A DNA stretch of 64,000 nucleotides from Treponema bryantii (GCF_900113965.1 NZ_FORI01000001.1:186001-250000); one strand, 5' to 3'; positions 43,548 through 52,301 are shown, counted from the first letter of the stretch. Notes: generated from the sequence alone by a model not told the origin. Numbers and translations: made by a program.

Positions 43548-44462
43548 ATGGATGGTATGGAAAACGAAATTTCAAATTTACAAATCGAAAAGAAAATCTT
43601 TGTTATTCGCGGCGTGCAGGTCATGATTGACCGCGATATTGCGGAACTCTATGGTGTGGAAACAAAAGTCTTGAATCAAGCTGTAAAACGTAATATTCAA
43701 CGGTTTCCACAAGAGTTTATGTTTCAACTTTCACGAGAAGAAATAGATTCCGTGAAGTCACAATTTGTGACATCACGGAATAATATTTTTTCAGGACAAG
43801 AAGGTGGTACAAGAAAACTTCCATATGTATTCACAGAACAAGGTTGTGCAATGCTTTCGGCTGTTCTTAAAAGTGATACTGCGGTTCAGGTTAGTATACA
43901 AATAATGAAGGCTTTCGTTTCCATGCGGCATTTTGTTCAGAGTAATTCAGAAATCTTTGCTGAACTAAAATCTATACGACATCATCAGATTGAAACCGAT
44001 ATACACCTTAATGAATCTGACAAGAAAATTGACCAGCTCTTTACACTAATGGATAAGTACAATGTAAAGGACACTCAGGGTATTTTCTTTCAGGGACAGA
44101 TTTTTGATGCTTATGCAAAGTTTGAATCATTTATTCAGGCTGCTAAGAAGGAAATAGTTTTAATTGACGGTTATGTTGATTTGTCGGTTCTTCAACGGCT
44201 TGCAAAAAGGCAGAAGGGAGTAAACGTTACGATTTATACTGATCCGAAGACAAAGCTTACAGCACAGGATATTCAGAACTTTAATGTCCAATATCCGAAA
44301 CTAACTTTGAACTATACAACAAAAATGCATGACCGCTTTATGATTATTGATAACAAGATTCTTTATCATATTGGTGCAAGCCTGAAGGATTTAGGAAAGA
44401 AATGTTTTGCTTTTGAGATTTTGGATGCTTCGATTATCCCGGCGATTTTGCAGAACCTATAA
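43548..44462 (+). CDS. ORF6N domain protein
   Basis: The 304-residue protein has an N-terminal ORF6N domain (FVIRGVQVMIDRDIAELYGV, VKRNIQRFPQEFMFQLSREE, KLPYVFTEQGCAML), found in phage-type antirepressors and in many bacterial chromosomal genes. The C-terminal half carries a PLD-like fold with KEIVLIDGYVDLSVL and HDRFMIIDNKILYHIGASLK. ATG 43557 is an alternative start. It is a likely accessory or mobile-type gene, but no phage gene flanks it. The 265-base spacer upstream (43283-43547) shows nothing else. Confidence 0.82.
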   Translation: MDGMENEISNLQIEKKIFVIRGVQVMIDRDIAELYGVETKVLNQAVKRNIQRFPQEFMFQLSREEIDSVKSQFVTSRNNIFSGQEGGTRKLPYVFTEQGCAMLSAVLKSDTAVQVSIQIMKAFVSMRHFVQSNSEIFAELKSIRHHQIETDIHLNESDKKIDQLFTLMDKYNVKDTQGIFFQGQIFDAYAKFESFIQAAKKEIVLIDGYVDLSVLQRLAKRQKGVNVTIYTDPKTKLTAQDIQNFNVQYPKLTLNYTTKMHDRFMIIDNKILYHIGASLKDLGKKCFAFEILDASIIPAILQNL

Positions 44463-44465
44463 AAA

Positions 44466-44486
44466 AAGAGGAGGCGAGGCCTCCTC
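44466..44486 (-). terminator. Rho-independent terminator of the GH10 gene
   Basis: GAGGAGGC and GCCTCCTC form a perfect 8-base-pair stem with a three-base loop; on the minus strand a run of seven T follows (44461-44467). Confidence 0.85.
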
Positions 44487-44492
44487 ATATAT

Positions 44493-45653
44493 TTAGTCTT
44501 TACACAATCTGTCAAAGGCAACCTTTGGTTTTCCTTCGCCGTCGAAGAGGAGAGGAGCGTCGGTGCGGCCTGGGACTGGGAAGCCGTTTTTCCAGCTCAT
44601 GCGGTCGGTGATGCCCCAGAGGACAACGTCTTTGAGGATGCCGGCTTTGGCCTCTTTTTTGAAGCACTCGAAGATTTCTTCGTAGCGTTCTGCCTGTTTT
44701 GCCAGGAGCTCTGGGGTGTATTCCTTGCGAGGTTCAAACTTTCCTTCGTTCTGCTCTTTGTCTGCGTACATAGAAATTTCCATTTCTGTTACGATTACAT
44801 TAAGACCAAGGCTGCCGTATAGCTCGATTGTTTTTTCAATTTCGCTTACCGGTGGATATTCAATGTTGATGTGCATCTGAAGACCAACAGTATCTACAGG
44901 AACTCCGCGTTCTTTCATGCCCTTTACGAGGTCATACATACCCTGGCGCTTGCCTGGAACAATCTCAAGATTATAGTCGTTGATTACAAGGCTTGATTTA
45001 GGGAAAGCTTCCTTTGCCCAGAAAAAGGCCTTATCAACATATTCAGGACCAAGAATGTCGAACCACTGAGAACGGTCTGCACCGTCGCGGAGGATAAAGT
45101 TCTTGTCGGAAATACATTCGTTTACAACGTCTACCGAGCAGATGTCGTCGCGGTAGCGTTCACCAACGGTGAAAATGTAATTCTTAAGGCGTTCTTCGAG
45201 AACCTCTTTACTTACCTTTTCGCCTTTTTCATCCTTAAAAATCCACTGAGGCGACTGGTTGTGCCATACGAGGGTGTGCCAGCGCATATCCTGTCCGTTT
45301 TTCTTAGCAAAATCACGGAGGCGGTCTGCAGCTGCAAAATCAAAAACCGGTTTACCGTCCGGACCCATATGGTAAATTGAGCCCATCTTACATTCGTTTT
45401 CAGCAACTACGAGATTAAACTGACTGGCTGCAAGCTCATAGTCCGGCATGCGTCCAGCAGGGAAAGGTTTTGGCTCAGGAAACTTGAACTCCGGAAACTC
45501 TGGAGTAGGCTTAAAGTTCTTTTTGAACTCTTCATAACGAGCCTTCATCTGCTCAAAATGCGCAGCCTTCTCCTCATCACTCATCAAAATGATTCCGCTG
45601 ATTGCAGCACCAACTCTAAAATAATCTTTGTAGCTTTCGAATAATCTTTTCAT
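44493..45653 (-). CDS. GH10 endo-1,4-beta-xylanase (cytoplasmic)
   Basis: The 386-residue enzyme cleaves beta-1,4-xylan or xylo-oligosaccharides. GH10 landmarks are KMGSIYHMGPDG, MRWHTLVWHNQSPQWIF, SVDVVNECISD (acid/base Glu in VVNE), VGLQMHINI and VIVTEMEIS (nucleophile Glu in TEME). No signal peptide is seen, so it probably works inside the cell on imported oligomers. ATG 45653 is chosen; the longer open frame gives no homologous sequence. A LacI-type palindrome lies 90 bases upstream, shared with the divergent DUF4867-isomerase genes, and a terminator follows it. Confidence 0.93.
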   Translation of the reverse strand: MKRLFESYKDYFRVGAAISGIILMSDEEKAAHFEQMKARYEEFKKNFKPTPEFPEFKFPEPKPFPAGRMPDYELAASQFNLVVAENECKMGSIYHMGPDGKPVFDFAAADRLRDFAKKNGQDMRWHTLVWHNQSPQWIFKDEKGEKVSKEVLEERLKNYIFTVGERYRDDICSVDVVNECISDKNFILRDGADRSQWFDILGPEYVDKAFFWAKEAFPKSSLVINDYNLEIVPGKRQGMYDLVKGMKERGVPVDTVGLQMHINIEYPPVSEIEKTIELYGSLGLNVIVTEMEISMYADKEQNEGKFEPRKEYTPELLAKQAERYEEIFECFKKEAKAGILKDVVLWGITDRMSWKNGFPVPGRTDAPLLFDGEGKPKVAFDRLCKD

Positions 45654-45742
45654 GCTTAATATTATGGTTTGAATCAGAAAAATATAATAGCGGGGAATAT
45701 TCTTAGAAATTGTAGGAATCTCTAAATACAACGTTTTCGTAA

Positions 45743-45756
45743 GGCAACCGGTTGCC
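45743..45756. promoter_or_regulatory. LacI-type operator upstream of the GH10 gene
   Basis: GGCAACCGGTTGCC is a perfect 14-base palindrome containing the GCAACCGGTTGC seen upstream of xylB. It lies between the divergent GH10 gene and the DUF4867 gene. Confidence 0.78.
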
Positions 45757-45908
45757 GAAATTTGCTATAATTAACAAAATTTTACTACTTTAAATGATGA
45801 AATATTTATACACTCGTGATACAATATCATGAGCGTTTCTTCGGATTTTTTGTGCGTGAGAGATAGGTGCGAATTATCTGGTTAAACGTTTTTATAGGAG
45901 TATAAAAA

Positions 45909-46562
45909 ATGCGAATCAAATCTGTTTTCAGTCACAGTTTTGAAAAGTATGGAAAGGTTCTTACAGGTTATGATGTAACAGACCTTCTCAAAAAACTGGA
46001 CGACACAACTAAAAAGCCTGACAATGCTGTAATTTATGAGCCGGGTGATGCAGGATTGGAAAGTCTTCCAATTGCAAAAGAGTTCAGTGACAATGCTTAC
46101 GGTGGAATGCCAATTCAGATTGGTTACTGCAACGGTAACAACACAAAGCTCAATTGTCTTGAATGGCACCGTGGTTCAGAACTCAACATTCCTTCTAATG
46201 ACATTGTTCTTCTTCTCGCACCTCTTCAGTCTGTAAAAAATGGAAAACTCAACACTTCTGCTGTTGAAGCTTTCTACGTTCCAAAGGGAACTGTTGTTCA
46301 GGTTTATGAAACAACTCTTCACTATGCACCATGTACTGCTGTAAAGAATGGCGAAGTTTCTAAGGAAGGTTTCCGCGTAATTATTGTTCTTCCAAAAGAT
46401 ACAAATACAGAAAAACCTGCTATTAAAGAAATTGATTTCGAAGATAAATTGCTTTGGGCACGCAACAAGTGGCTCATTGCTCATCCGGATTCAAGTGAAG
46501 CAAAGCAGGGCGCTTTTGTAGGATTGTCGGGAATTAATATCGACATCGCAAAGGCAAAATAA
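45909..46562 (+). CDS. DUF4867 family protein
   Basis: The 217-residue protein matches DUF4867 (MPIQIGYCNGNNTKLNCLEW HRGSELNIP, then AVEAFYVPKGTVVQVYETTL and LHYAPC), a cupin-like family usually encoded beside sugar isomerases and other carbohydrate genes. The His/Glu residues in EWHRGSE look like a metal site. Function is unknown. It is followed after 31 bases by the fucose-isomerase-like gene, so the two are probably one operon under an extended -10 promoter near 45817 and the operator at 45743. Confidence 0.82.
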   Translation: MRIKSVFSHSFEKYGKVLTGYDVTDLLKKLDDTTKKPDNAVIYEPGDAGLESLPIAKEFSDNAYGGMPIQIGYCNGNNTKLNCLEWHRGSELNIPSNDIVLLLAPLQSVKNGKLNTSAVEAFYVPKGTVVQVYETTLHYAPCTAVKNGEVSKEGFRVIIVLPKDTNTEKPAIKEIDFEDKLLWARNKWLIAHPDSSEAKQGAFVGLSGINIDIAKAK

Positions 46563-46593
46563 AATAGTAATAATTTTATAGGAGTATAATAAA

Positions 46594-48090
46594 ATGATTA
46601 ACAACAAACCAAAAATTAAGATCGGTATTGTGGCTGTTAGCCGCGACTGTTTCCCAGAGTCTCTCGCTGTAAACCGCAGAAAGGCTCTTGTTGCTGCATA
46701 TACAAAAAAGTATGGTGCAGATGAAATCTACGAATGTCCAATTTGTATCGTAGAATCAGAAATCCACATGTGCCAGGCTTTGGAAGACATCAAGAAGAAC
46801 GGTTGTAACGCTCTTTGTGTTTACCTTGGTAACTTTGGTCCAGAGATTTCTGAGACTTTGCTTGCTAAGCACTTTGAAGGTCCAAAGATGTTCTGTGCTG
46901 CTGCAGAAGAGACTTCTAAGGACGGCGGACTTATCCAGGGTCGTGGAGATGCTTACTGTGGTATGCTCAACGCTTCTTACAACCTCAAGCTCCGCAATAT
47001 CAAGGCTTATATTCCTGAATATCCAGTAGGAACTGCTGAACAGTGTGCAGATATGATTCACGAATTTGCACCAGTTGCAAAGGCAGTTTATGCTTTGAAT
47101 CACCTCAAGATTATTTCTTTCGGACCACGTCCACTCAACTTCCTTGCTTGTAACGCACCTATTAAACAGCTTTACAACATTGGTGTTGAAATTGAAGAGA
47201 ACTCTGAGCTTGACTTGTTCGAATCATTCAACAAGCACGCTGGCGACGCTCGTATTAAGGAAGTTGCTGCTGATATGGCTAAGGAACTCGGCGCTGGTAA
47301 CAAGAAGCCTGAAGTTCTCGAGAAGCTTGCTCAGTATGAAATCACATTGCTCGACTGGGTTGAAGCTCACCGCGGATACCGTGAGTTCGTTGCAATTGCT
47401 GGTAAATGCTGGCCTGCATTCCAGACACAGTTCGGATTCGTTCCTTGCTATGTAAATAGCCGCCTTACAAAGATGGGTATTCCTGTATCTTGTGAAGTAG
47501 ATATCTACGGATGTCTCTCTGAGTTCATCGGTACTGTTGTTTCTAACGATACAGTTACTCTCCTCGACATCAACAACACTGTTCCACAGGATATCTATGA
47601 TGAAGACATCAAGGGTAAGCACGGAACTTACACAATCAAAGATACATTCATGGGCTTCCACTGCGGAAACACAGCTTCTACAAAGCTTTCATTCTGCGAA
47701 ATGAAGTACCAGCTGATTATGGCACGCGCTCTTCCAATCGAAGTAACAAACGGAACTCTGGAAGGAGATATCGTTCCTGGTCCTATCACATTCTACCGCT
47801 TGCAGTCAACTGCAGACAACATTCTCCGCGCATACATTGCACAGGGTGAAGTTCTCCCAGTTGCTACACGCTCATTCGGTGGTATCGGTATTTTCGCAAT
47901 CCCAGAAATGGGCCGCTTCTACCGCCACGTACTCATCGAAAAGAACTTCCCACACCACGGTGCCGTTGCATTCGGCCACTTTGGCAAGGAACTCTTCGAA
48001 GTATTCAAGTACATTGGTGTACCAGTAGAAGAGATTGGCTACAACCAGCCTAAGGGAGTTAGATACCCTACTGAAAATCCATGGGGATAA
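46594..48090 (+). CDS. L-fucose/L-arabinose isomerase family protein
   Basis: The 498-residue protein belongs to the FucI/AraA superfamily: AEEDIKKNGCNALCVYLGNF-like N-terminal region, RGDAYCGMLNASYNLKLR, AIAGKCWPAFQTQFGFVPC, VSCEVDIYGCLSEF and GFHCGNTASTKL (metal-site residues). The substrate is unknown and could be a pentose or hexose isomer. AGGAG precedes the ATG. Its proximity to GH10 and DUF4867 suggests xylan- or arabinoxylan-related sugar metabolism. Confidence 0.85.
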   Translation: MINNKPKIKIGIVAVSRDCFPESLAVNRRKALVAAYTKKYGADEIYECPICIVESEIHMCQALEDIKKNGCNALCVYLGNFGPEISETLLAKHFEGPKMFCAAAEETSKDGGLIQGRGDAYCGMLNASYNLKLRNIKAYIPEYPVGTAEQCADMIHEFAPVAKAVYALNHLKIISFGPRPLNFLACNAPIKQLYNIGVEIEENSELDLFESFNKHAGDARIKEVAADMAKELGAGNKKPEVLEKLAQYEITLLDWVEAHRGYREFVAIAGKCWPAFQTQFGFVPCYVNSRLTKMGIPVSCEVDIYGCLSEFIGTVVSNDTVTLLDINNTVPQDIYDEDIKGKHGTYTIKDTFMGFHCGNTASTKLSFCEMKYQLIMARALPIEVTNGTLEGDIVPGPITFYRLQSTADNILRAYIAQGEVLPVATRSFGGIGIFAIPEMGRFYRHVLIEKNFPHHGAVAFGHFGKELFEVFKYIGVPVEEIGYNQPKGVRYPTENPWG

Positions 48091-48101
48091 GCCTAAAATC
48101 G

Positions 48102-48197
48102 AAAATCCGTTAAAAACTGGGCTGCGACAGCGGGCCAGTTTAGGATTATCGAAAGAACGGCTCAGAGGCAAGCTGTGCTTGCCGACCTACGGATTTT
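48102..48197 (+). ncRNA. Candidate structured RNA downstream of the isomerase gene
   Basis: AAAATCCGT (48102-48110) pairs with ACGGATTTT (48189-48197), enclosing two local stems. One is AAACTGG/CCAGTTT with inner GCTG/CAGC (48114-48141); the other is GGCAAGC/GCTTGCC with a three-base loop (48167-48183). The closed multi-stem layout followed directly by a terminator resembles a small RNA or an attenuator-like 3' UTR. No known RNA family is recognised. Confidence 0.4.
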
Positions 48198-48204
48198 ATA
48201 TAAC

Positions 48205-48233
48205 GACTGTCGAGCAATCGGCAGTCTTTTTTT
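48205..48233 (+). terminator. Rho-independent terminator of the isomerase operon
   Basis: GACTGTCGA and TCGGCAGTC pair with one G-T mismatch around a short loop; seven T follow. A near-identical terminator lies at 49537-49568. Confidence 0.85.
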
Positions 48234-48251
48234 ATGGAAAAATGTAAATAC

Positions 48252-48543
48252 AGCCTACTAAAATTGAAATTTAATAAAAATAGTAGGCTTGAAAATATAG
48301 GAATTCAAAATATATTTCCTGATTCAGCCCACTAAATATAGCTTTTTGCAATTTTAGTAGGCTGAAATGAAGAAAAATAGACAATTGTTTCATCACAATA
48401 GAATAAAAATCATCAATTTGAGCCTACTAAAAACGTAATTTCCCAATTTCTGTAGGCCGAAACGAGATAAAACTCCATGTACATATGAACTTCCAGCCTA
48501 CTAAATTATCATTTTTTCAAAATTAGTAGGCTGAAATACCTTT
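48252..48543. repeat. Array of four AGCCTACT hairpins
   Basis: Four units share the plan AGCCTACTAAA, a loop of about 16-28 bases, TTTAGTAGGCT, then GAAA. They span 48252-48289, 48325-48364, 48421-48459 and 48494-48543. Stem arms are conserved while loops and spacers (35-56 bases) are not. The trailing GAAA gives every unit the same orientation. The array lies just upstream of a lipoprotein gene. Confidence 0.75.
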
Positions 48544-48644
48544 GAATTAACCAAAAAACTGTCAAGAAAGGTAGTCTTTTTTTATTTATTTTTATATGTT
48601 ATATTCGTGACAGAAAATAATAACAAAAAGGAGAAATCTTAAAA

Positions 48645-49502
48645 ATGAAAAAAAAAGTTTTGGCAATGGTAATTGCTCTGCCATTTTTGTTTGTATCTTG
48701 TGCGTCTATAGGAGGAGGTACAGGCCTTTTGGATCAGGGATTTTATCCAATTGGAGAAGAATCTGAAACATCAGTTGAAATTACTGTTGGACCTAACTTA
48801 ATTATTACTGGAATTGATAAAGGCGCTGATTATTCGCTTAATATGTATCCAGCTCCAGTTAAAGGATTTAAGGCAAAATTTTCACCAAAACAGGAACAGA
48901 TTTTCCGTCTTAAACCTGGTGTTCATACTGTAAATGTAATTTTTAATAGTGGAAGCCAGTATGCTATGGTTTCTAATACTTTAATTGCAAATTTCGAAGA
49001 AGGAAATCAGTACAGAATTGATTATGAAACAAATGGGAATTCAATTAAATACACTTGTGTGAACTCTGCAACAAAAGAATCTGCGCTTCTTGATCGTGCT
49101 GCACTTGCTGGAAAAACAGAATCTGTTATGTCTGCTTTTATTGGGGCCGTTCTTAATCCTACAATGGATGATGTAGGCCAGACAGTTATACAGGAAAATG
49201 ATGATTATATTCTTATAACATATCCAGGTTTGAAGTTTGAGCTTACAGATAAAAAAAGCGGAACAACAGAAAAAGGTATGCGAACCTTCGTAACAGACTT
49301 TACCATGACAAGCGGAACAGTTTATCTTTGTGTAACCGATATGACAGATAAGGACGAATTCCTTAATTCTGATTATAAGAATAATTCAAAATACATTTTT
49401 ACAGTAAAAGCATGTGACCGAAAAACAGTAACTTATACATATCAGAAACCAGATAATAAAAAAGATCAAACTATTACGTTTAATATCAGTGTGAAGAAAT
49501 AA
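48645..49502 (+). CDS. Putative lipoprotein of unknown function
   Basis: The 285-residue protein has a clear lipoprotein signal (MKKKVLAMVIALPFLFVSC, Cys19). The rest is rich in Thr, Ser and beta-strand patterns (TGIDKGADYSLNMYPAP, HTVNVIFNSGSQYAMVSN). No known domain is recognised. AAGGAG precedes the ATG. A terminator at 49537 follows it. Confidence 0.75.
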   Translation: MKKKVLAMVIALPFLFVSCASIGGGTGLLDQGFYPIGEESETSVEITVGPNLIITGIDKGADYSLNMYPAPVKGFKAKFSPKQEQIFRLKPGVHTVNVIFNSGSQYAMVSNTLIANFEEGNQYRIDYETNGNSIKYTCVNSATKESALLDRAALAGKTESVMSAFIGAVLNPTMDDVGQTVIQENDDYILITYPGLKFELTDKKSGTTEKGMRTFVTDFTMTSGTVYLCVTDMTDKDEFLNSDYKNNSKYIFTVKACDRKTVTYTYQKPDNKKDQTITFNISVKK

Positions 49503-49536
49503 ATCTTGAAAATATTAAATTAGAGTTATAAGAAAA

Positions 49537-49568
49537 AGACTGTCGATTTCTCGGCAGTCTTTTTTTTT
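49537..49568 (+). terminator. Rho-independent terminator of the lipoprotein gene
   Basis: AGACTGTCGA pairs with TCGGCAGTCT across a short loop, followed by a run of nine T. It closely resembles the terminator at 48205-48233. Confidence 0.85.
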
Positions 49569-49580
49569 ATCAGTTATAAA

Positions 49581-50546
49581 TTAGTAATCAAGTGTGATGT
49601 CGCCGGAAGAGGTGCGGAGTTTGATGGTTGCACCGCCGCCGTTGTAGTCCATGCGGTAGTTGTCGCGGGGGTTCATGCGGTTGTTGTTGAACTTGTCGCG
49701 GAAGGTGCCGGAAGAGCATGAAGCTTCTACGGTGAACTTTGCGCGCATTGGAACGTAGAGTTCAATGTCGCCGCTTGAGCATTTTACTGAAGAAGAAGCG
49801 ATTGGGGCGTTGATAAGTTCGAGAGAGATTCCGCCGCTTGTGTTTTCGGCATCAAAATAATCGCAGTCTAATTTCTTTACGCTGATTTCGCCACTTGTTG
49901 AGCCAAAATCTGCATATTCACAGGCAAAATCATCAACCTTGATTTCACCACTGGTTGATTCAATGATACCCTTTTCGCCGGTAAATTTTTTGATTGTAAT
50001 GTCTCCGCTTGTTGAGCGAGCTGTCAAATCATCTGCATCAATATTATATGCGTCTATTTCTCCACTTGTACAACTGAGTGAAACACTGTCTGCAAAAAGG
50101 CCCTGTTGAGAAATAATGTCTCCACTTATTGAACGGATTTTAATTTCTGATTTTGCAGAAAGTGTGCGTGTGATTTGAATTTCACCGCTTGATACATCCA
50201 GCACAATTTCATCAAAGTCTTTTTTTGGAGGAACGTAAACAATTACTGTGCACGAAAGTCCTGTTGGTTTTGAGAAAAAGTTAAAGGAGTTATTTGGACC
50301 CTCAATATAAAGGGTAGAACCAGTAACACTTACCTCTGGCGCATATTTTTTATAATTACAGTAGATTTCAACATCTATACTGGTTGAGTCCAGAGTTTCT
50401 TTAATCTGGAGCTCTTCATAAGAAAGTTTTACAGTAAGATTGTCTATTGCATCTGCGCCATACTGTTCCTTTGAAAGAAGATTTGGTAAAGCAAACACAC
50501 TGGCAGCAAATAATGTAAGGAAGAATGTTGTAATTAGTTTTTTCAT
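49581..50546 (-). CDS. Exported DUF4097-type beta-repeat protein
   Basis: The 321-residue protein has a signal peptide (MKKLITTFFLTLFAASVFA) followed by repeated SGEI/SGDI strands (SSGEIQITRTL, SISGDIISQQG, STSGEIKVDDF, SSGDITLDY), the parallel beta-helix/solenoid pattern of DUF4097 proteins. Function is unknown. ATG 50546 is chosen because GAGGT lies seven bases upstream and it begins the signal peptide. The gene is divergent from the RNA methyltransferase gene. Confidence 0.85.
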   Translation of the reverse strand: MKKLITTFFLTLFAASVFALPNLLSKEQYGADAIDNLTVKLSYEELQIKETLDSTSIDVEIYCNYKKYAPEVSVTGSTLYIEGPNNSFNFFSKPTGLSCTVIVYVPPKKDFDEIVLDVSSGEIQITRTLSAKSEIKIRSISGDIISQQGLFADSVSLSCTSGEIDAYNIDADDLTARSTSGDITIKKFTGEKGIIESTSGEIKVDDFACEYADFGSTSGEISVKKLDCDYFDAENTSGGISLELINAPIASSSVKCSSGDIELYVPMRAKFTVEASCSSGTFRDKFNNNRMNPRDNYRMDYNGGGATIKLRTSSGDITLDY

Positions 50547-50640
50547 TATCATACCTCTTATAAATATAACACCTGTATAGATAGAAAGTGATACTATTTT
50601 TAATATATCAATTTTAGTTTTATTTGTGTATATTAGTCTT

Positions 50641-51414
50641 ATGAAGAACAAGAAAAATAATGAGCTTGCAGTCTGCGGTTTTGCGACTGTTAAAAAGCTT
50701 GAGAAAAATCATCCGGAGAAGATTACCCGCCTTTATTTTACAGAAGAGGTTGCTCCTAAATTCGGCGGGTTGTGCAAAAAGCTTGCGAAGGTACATGGTA
50801 TATATAATCAGAAGCCGGCGGCAGACCTCGAAAAATTGAGTGGCACGGTGCATCATCAGGGGGTTGTCGCTATGATTGAGGCACCTCAGATTGAGCCGCT
50901 GGATTCTGATATTACGGATGGGTGGTGTGAGCGCGGCGAAAGTGCTGTATTGCTGGACCGAATCGGAAACGCGAACAACTTCGGTGCGATTGTGAGGAGC
51001 GCGGCGTTCTTTGGTATTAAGAACATTGTGATTCCTTTGGACGAGGCACAGAGCTCGATTACGACTAGTAGTTACCGCGTGGCCGAAGGTGGAATGGAAT
51101 ACGTAAATATTTACAGTGTGCAGTCGAGCGTGAGGTTGTTGGAAGCCCTCTCGGGAAAGATGCTTCGTGTAGGAACTGATTTGGGAGCAAAAAAGCAGGT
51201 TAGCTATTTGAGTACTGCAGAAGCCCGCAAAAAGCCGATTCTCGTAGTTCTTGGAAACGAAGAGCATGGAATTAGTGATGCTGTACGTAAAAACTGTGAC
51301 GAGCTGGTTATTATTCCATGGGGCGGCATGTCTGACGGTGCAGCCGAAAGTCTTGTAGACAGTCTGAACGTAGCACAGGCTTCAAGTATTATTTTCTACG
51401 AAATGACAAAATAA
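50641..51414 (+). CDS. TrmH/SpoU family RNA methyltransferase
   Basis: The 257-residue protein has an N-terminal substrate-binding domain and a C-terminal SPOUT fold with DRIGNANNFGAIVRSAAFFG, VVLGNEEHGISDAVRKNC and DSLNVAQASSIIFYE, the three TrmH/SpoU motifs forming the SAM knot. It 2'-O-methylates a tRNA or rRNA. ATG 50641 is preferred over an upstream ATG. A possible -10 (TATATT) only six bases before the ATG would make the message nearly leaderless. Confidence 0.92.
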   Translation: MKNKKNNELAVCGFATVKKLEKNHPEKITRLYFTEEVAPKFGGLCKKLAKVHGIYNQKPAADLEKLSGTVHHQGVVAMIEAPQIEPLDSDITDGWCERGESAVLLDRIGNANNFGAIVRSAAFFGIKNIVIPLDEAQSSITTSSYRVAEGGMEYVNIYSVQSSVRLLEALSGKMLRVGTDLGAKKQVSYLSTAEARKKPILVVLGNEEHGISDAVRKNCDELVIIPWGGMSDGAAESLVDSLNVAQASSIIFYEMTK

Positions 51415-51471
51415 TACTTAGTTAGTGAAAACTAACTTCCCGATTTCAAATAAATTTAGTATATTATAAAT

Positions 51472-51495
51472 GTGGTTTCGACAAGCTCAACCACC
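51472..51495. repeat. GGTGGTTGAG-family palindrome
   Basis: GTGGTTTCGACAAGC followed by TCAACCACC lies in the spacer before the SDR gene at 51522. Confidence 0.8.
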
Positions 51496-51521
51496 GTCTA
51501 TTATAAAAGGAGTATTTTTTT

Positions 51522-52295
51522 ATGAAAAATTATTTTGATTTAACTGGTCAGGTTGCTGTTGTAACCGGTTGTTCTACAGGTCTTGGTGTTCAGATGGCTA
51601 AGGCTCTTGCTAATCAGGGAGCAAAAATTGTTGCTATTGCACGCCGTAAAGAGTTGATTGATGCAGTTGCTAAAGAAATTGCAGATACATATAAGGTTGA
51701 AGCTGTTGGTATTCAGTGTGATATTACAGATACAGACCGCGTAAACGCTGTTGTTGATGAAATCATGGCAAAATTTGGCCGCATCGACATTCTTATCAAC
51801 AATGCCGGAACTGGTGCTGTTGCTCCTGCAGAGGACATTACAGATGATCAGTTCTACAATGAAATCAATATTGATATGTTCGGTTCTTTCCGCATGGCTC
51901 GTGCTATTGCTAAAAAAGCAATGATTCCTGCAAAATATGGTCGAATCATCAACATTGCTTCTATGTATGGTCTTGTTGGAAATAAGGTTGCGCCATGTTC
52001 ACCTTACCATGCTGCTAAGGGTGGTGTTGTAAACATGACTCGTGGTCTTGCGGCTGAATGGGGTAAGTACAACGTAAATGTAAATGCAATCTGCCCGGGC
52101 TATTTCTACAGCCCGCTTACAAAAGAAACTCTGGATTCAGATTTCTTCCAGCAGAATGCTCAGACTATGATTCCTCTCAGCCGTTACGGCAACGAAGGTG
52201 AGCTTGATACAGCAGCACTCTTCCTTGCCAGCCCGGCTTCGAGCTATGTTACAGGTGTTATTTTGCCAGTTGATGGCGGTTATACAGCTATGTAG
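51522..52295 (+). CDS. Short-chain dehydrogenase, gluconate 5-dehydrogenase-like
   Basis: The 257-residue SDR has VVTGCSTGLGVQMA (cofactor), NNAGTGAVAPAED, INIASMYGL (Ser) and SPYHAAKGGVV (Tyr and Lys), and ends VDGGYTAM. It resembles the gluconate 5-dehydrogenase/KduD group that reduces keto sugar acids. AAAGGAG precedes the ATG. No co-transcribed partner is seen on the plus strand. Confidence 0.85.
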   Translation: MKNYFDLTGQVAVVTGCSTGLGVQMAKALANQGAKIVAIARRKELIDAVAKEIADTYKVEAVGIQCDITDTDRVNAVVDEIMAKFGRIDILINNAGTGAVAPAEDITDDQFYNEINIDMFGSFRMARAIAKKAMIPAKYGRIINIASMYGLVGNKVAPCSPYHAAKGGVVNMTRGLAAEWGKYNVNVNAICPGYFYSPLTKETLDSDFFQQNAQTMIPLSRYGNEGELDTAALFLASPASSYVTGVILPVDGGYTAM

Positions 52296-52301
52296 GTAAC
52301 A

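Larger units (their letters stand above)
48091..48644. other. Gene-free spacer with candidate structured RNA and four related hairpins
   Basis: This 554-base spacer holds no plausible gene. From left to right there is a nested set of stems (48102-48197), the terminator at 48205-48233, four related AGCCTACT hairpins (48252-48543), and an AT-rich leader to the lipoprotein start at 48645. Confidence 0.75.

Noticed and set aside
48252-48543. CRISPR array reading of the four hairpins
   Set aside because: Each repeat is itself an inverted repeat with a variable loop, spacing varies, and no cas gene lies nearby.
50620-51267. 215-codon minus-strand frame inside the TrmH-family gene
   Set aside because: The plus-strand methyltransferase has all family motifs; the antisense frame has none.
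51420-51437. AGTTAGT-GAAA-ACTAACT hairpin after the TrmH-family gene as a terminator
   Set aside because: The stem is short and AT-rich and lacks a following T-run.
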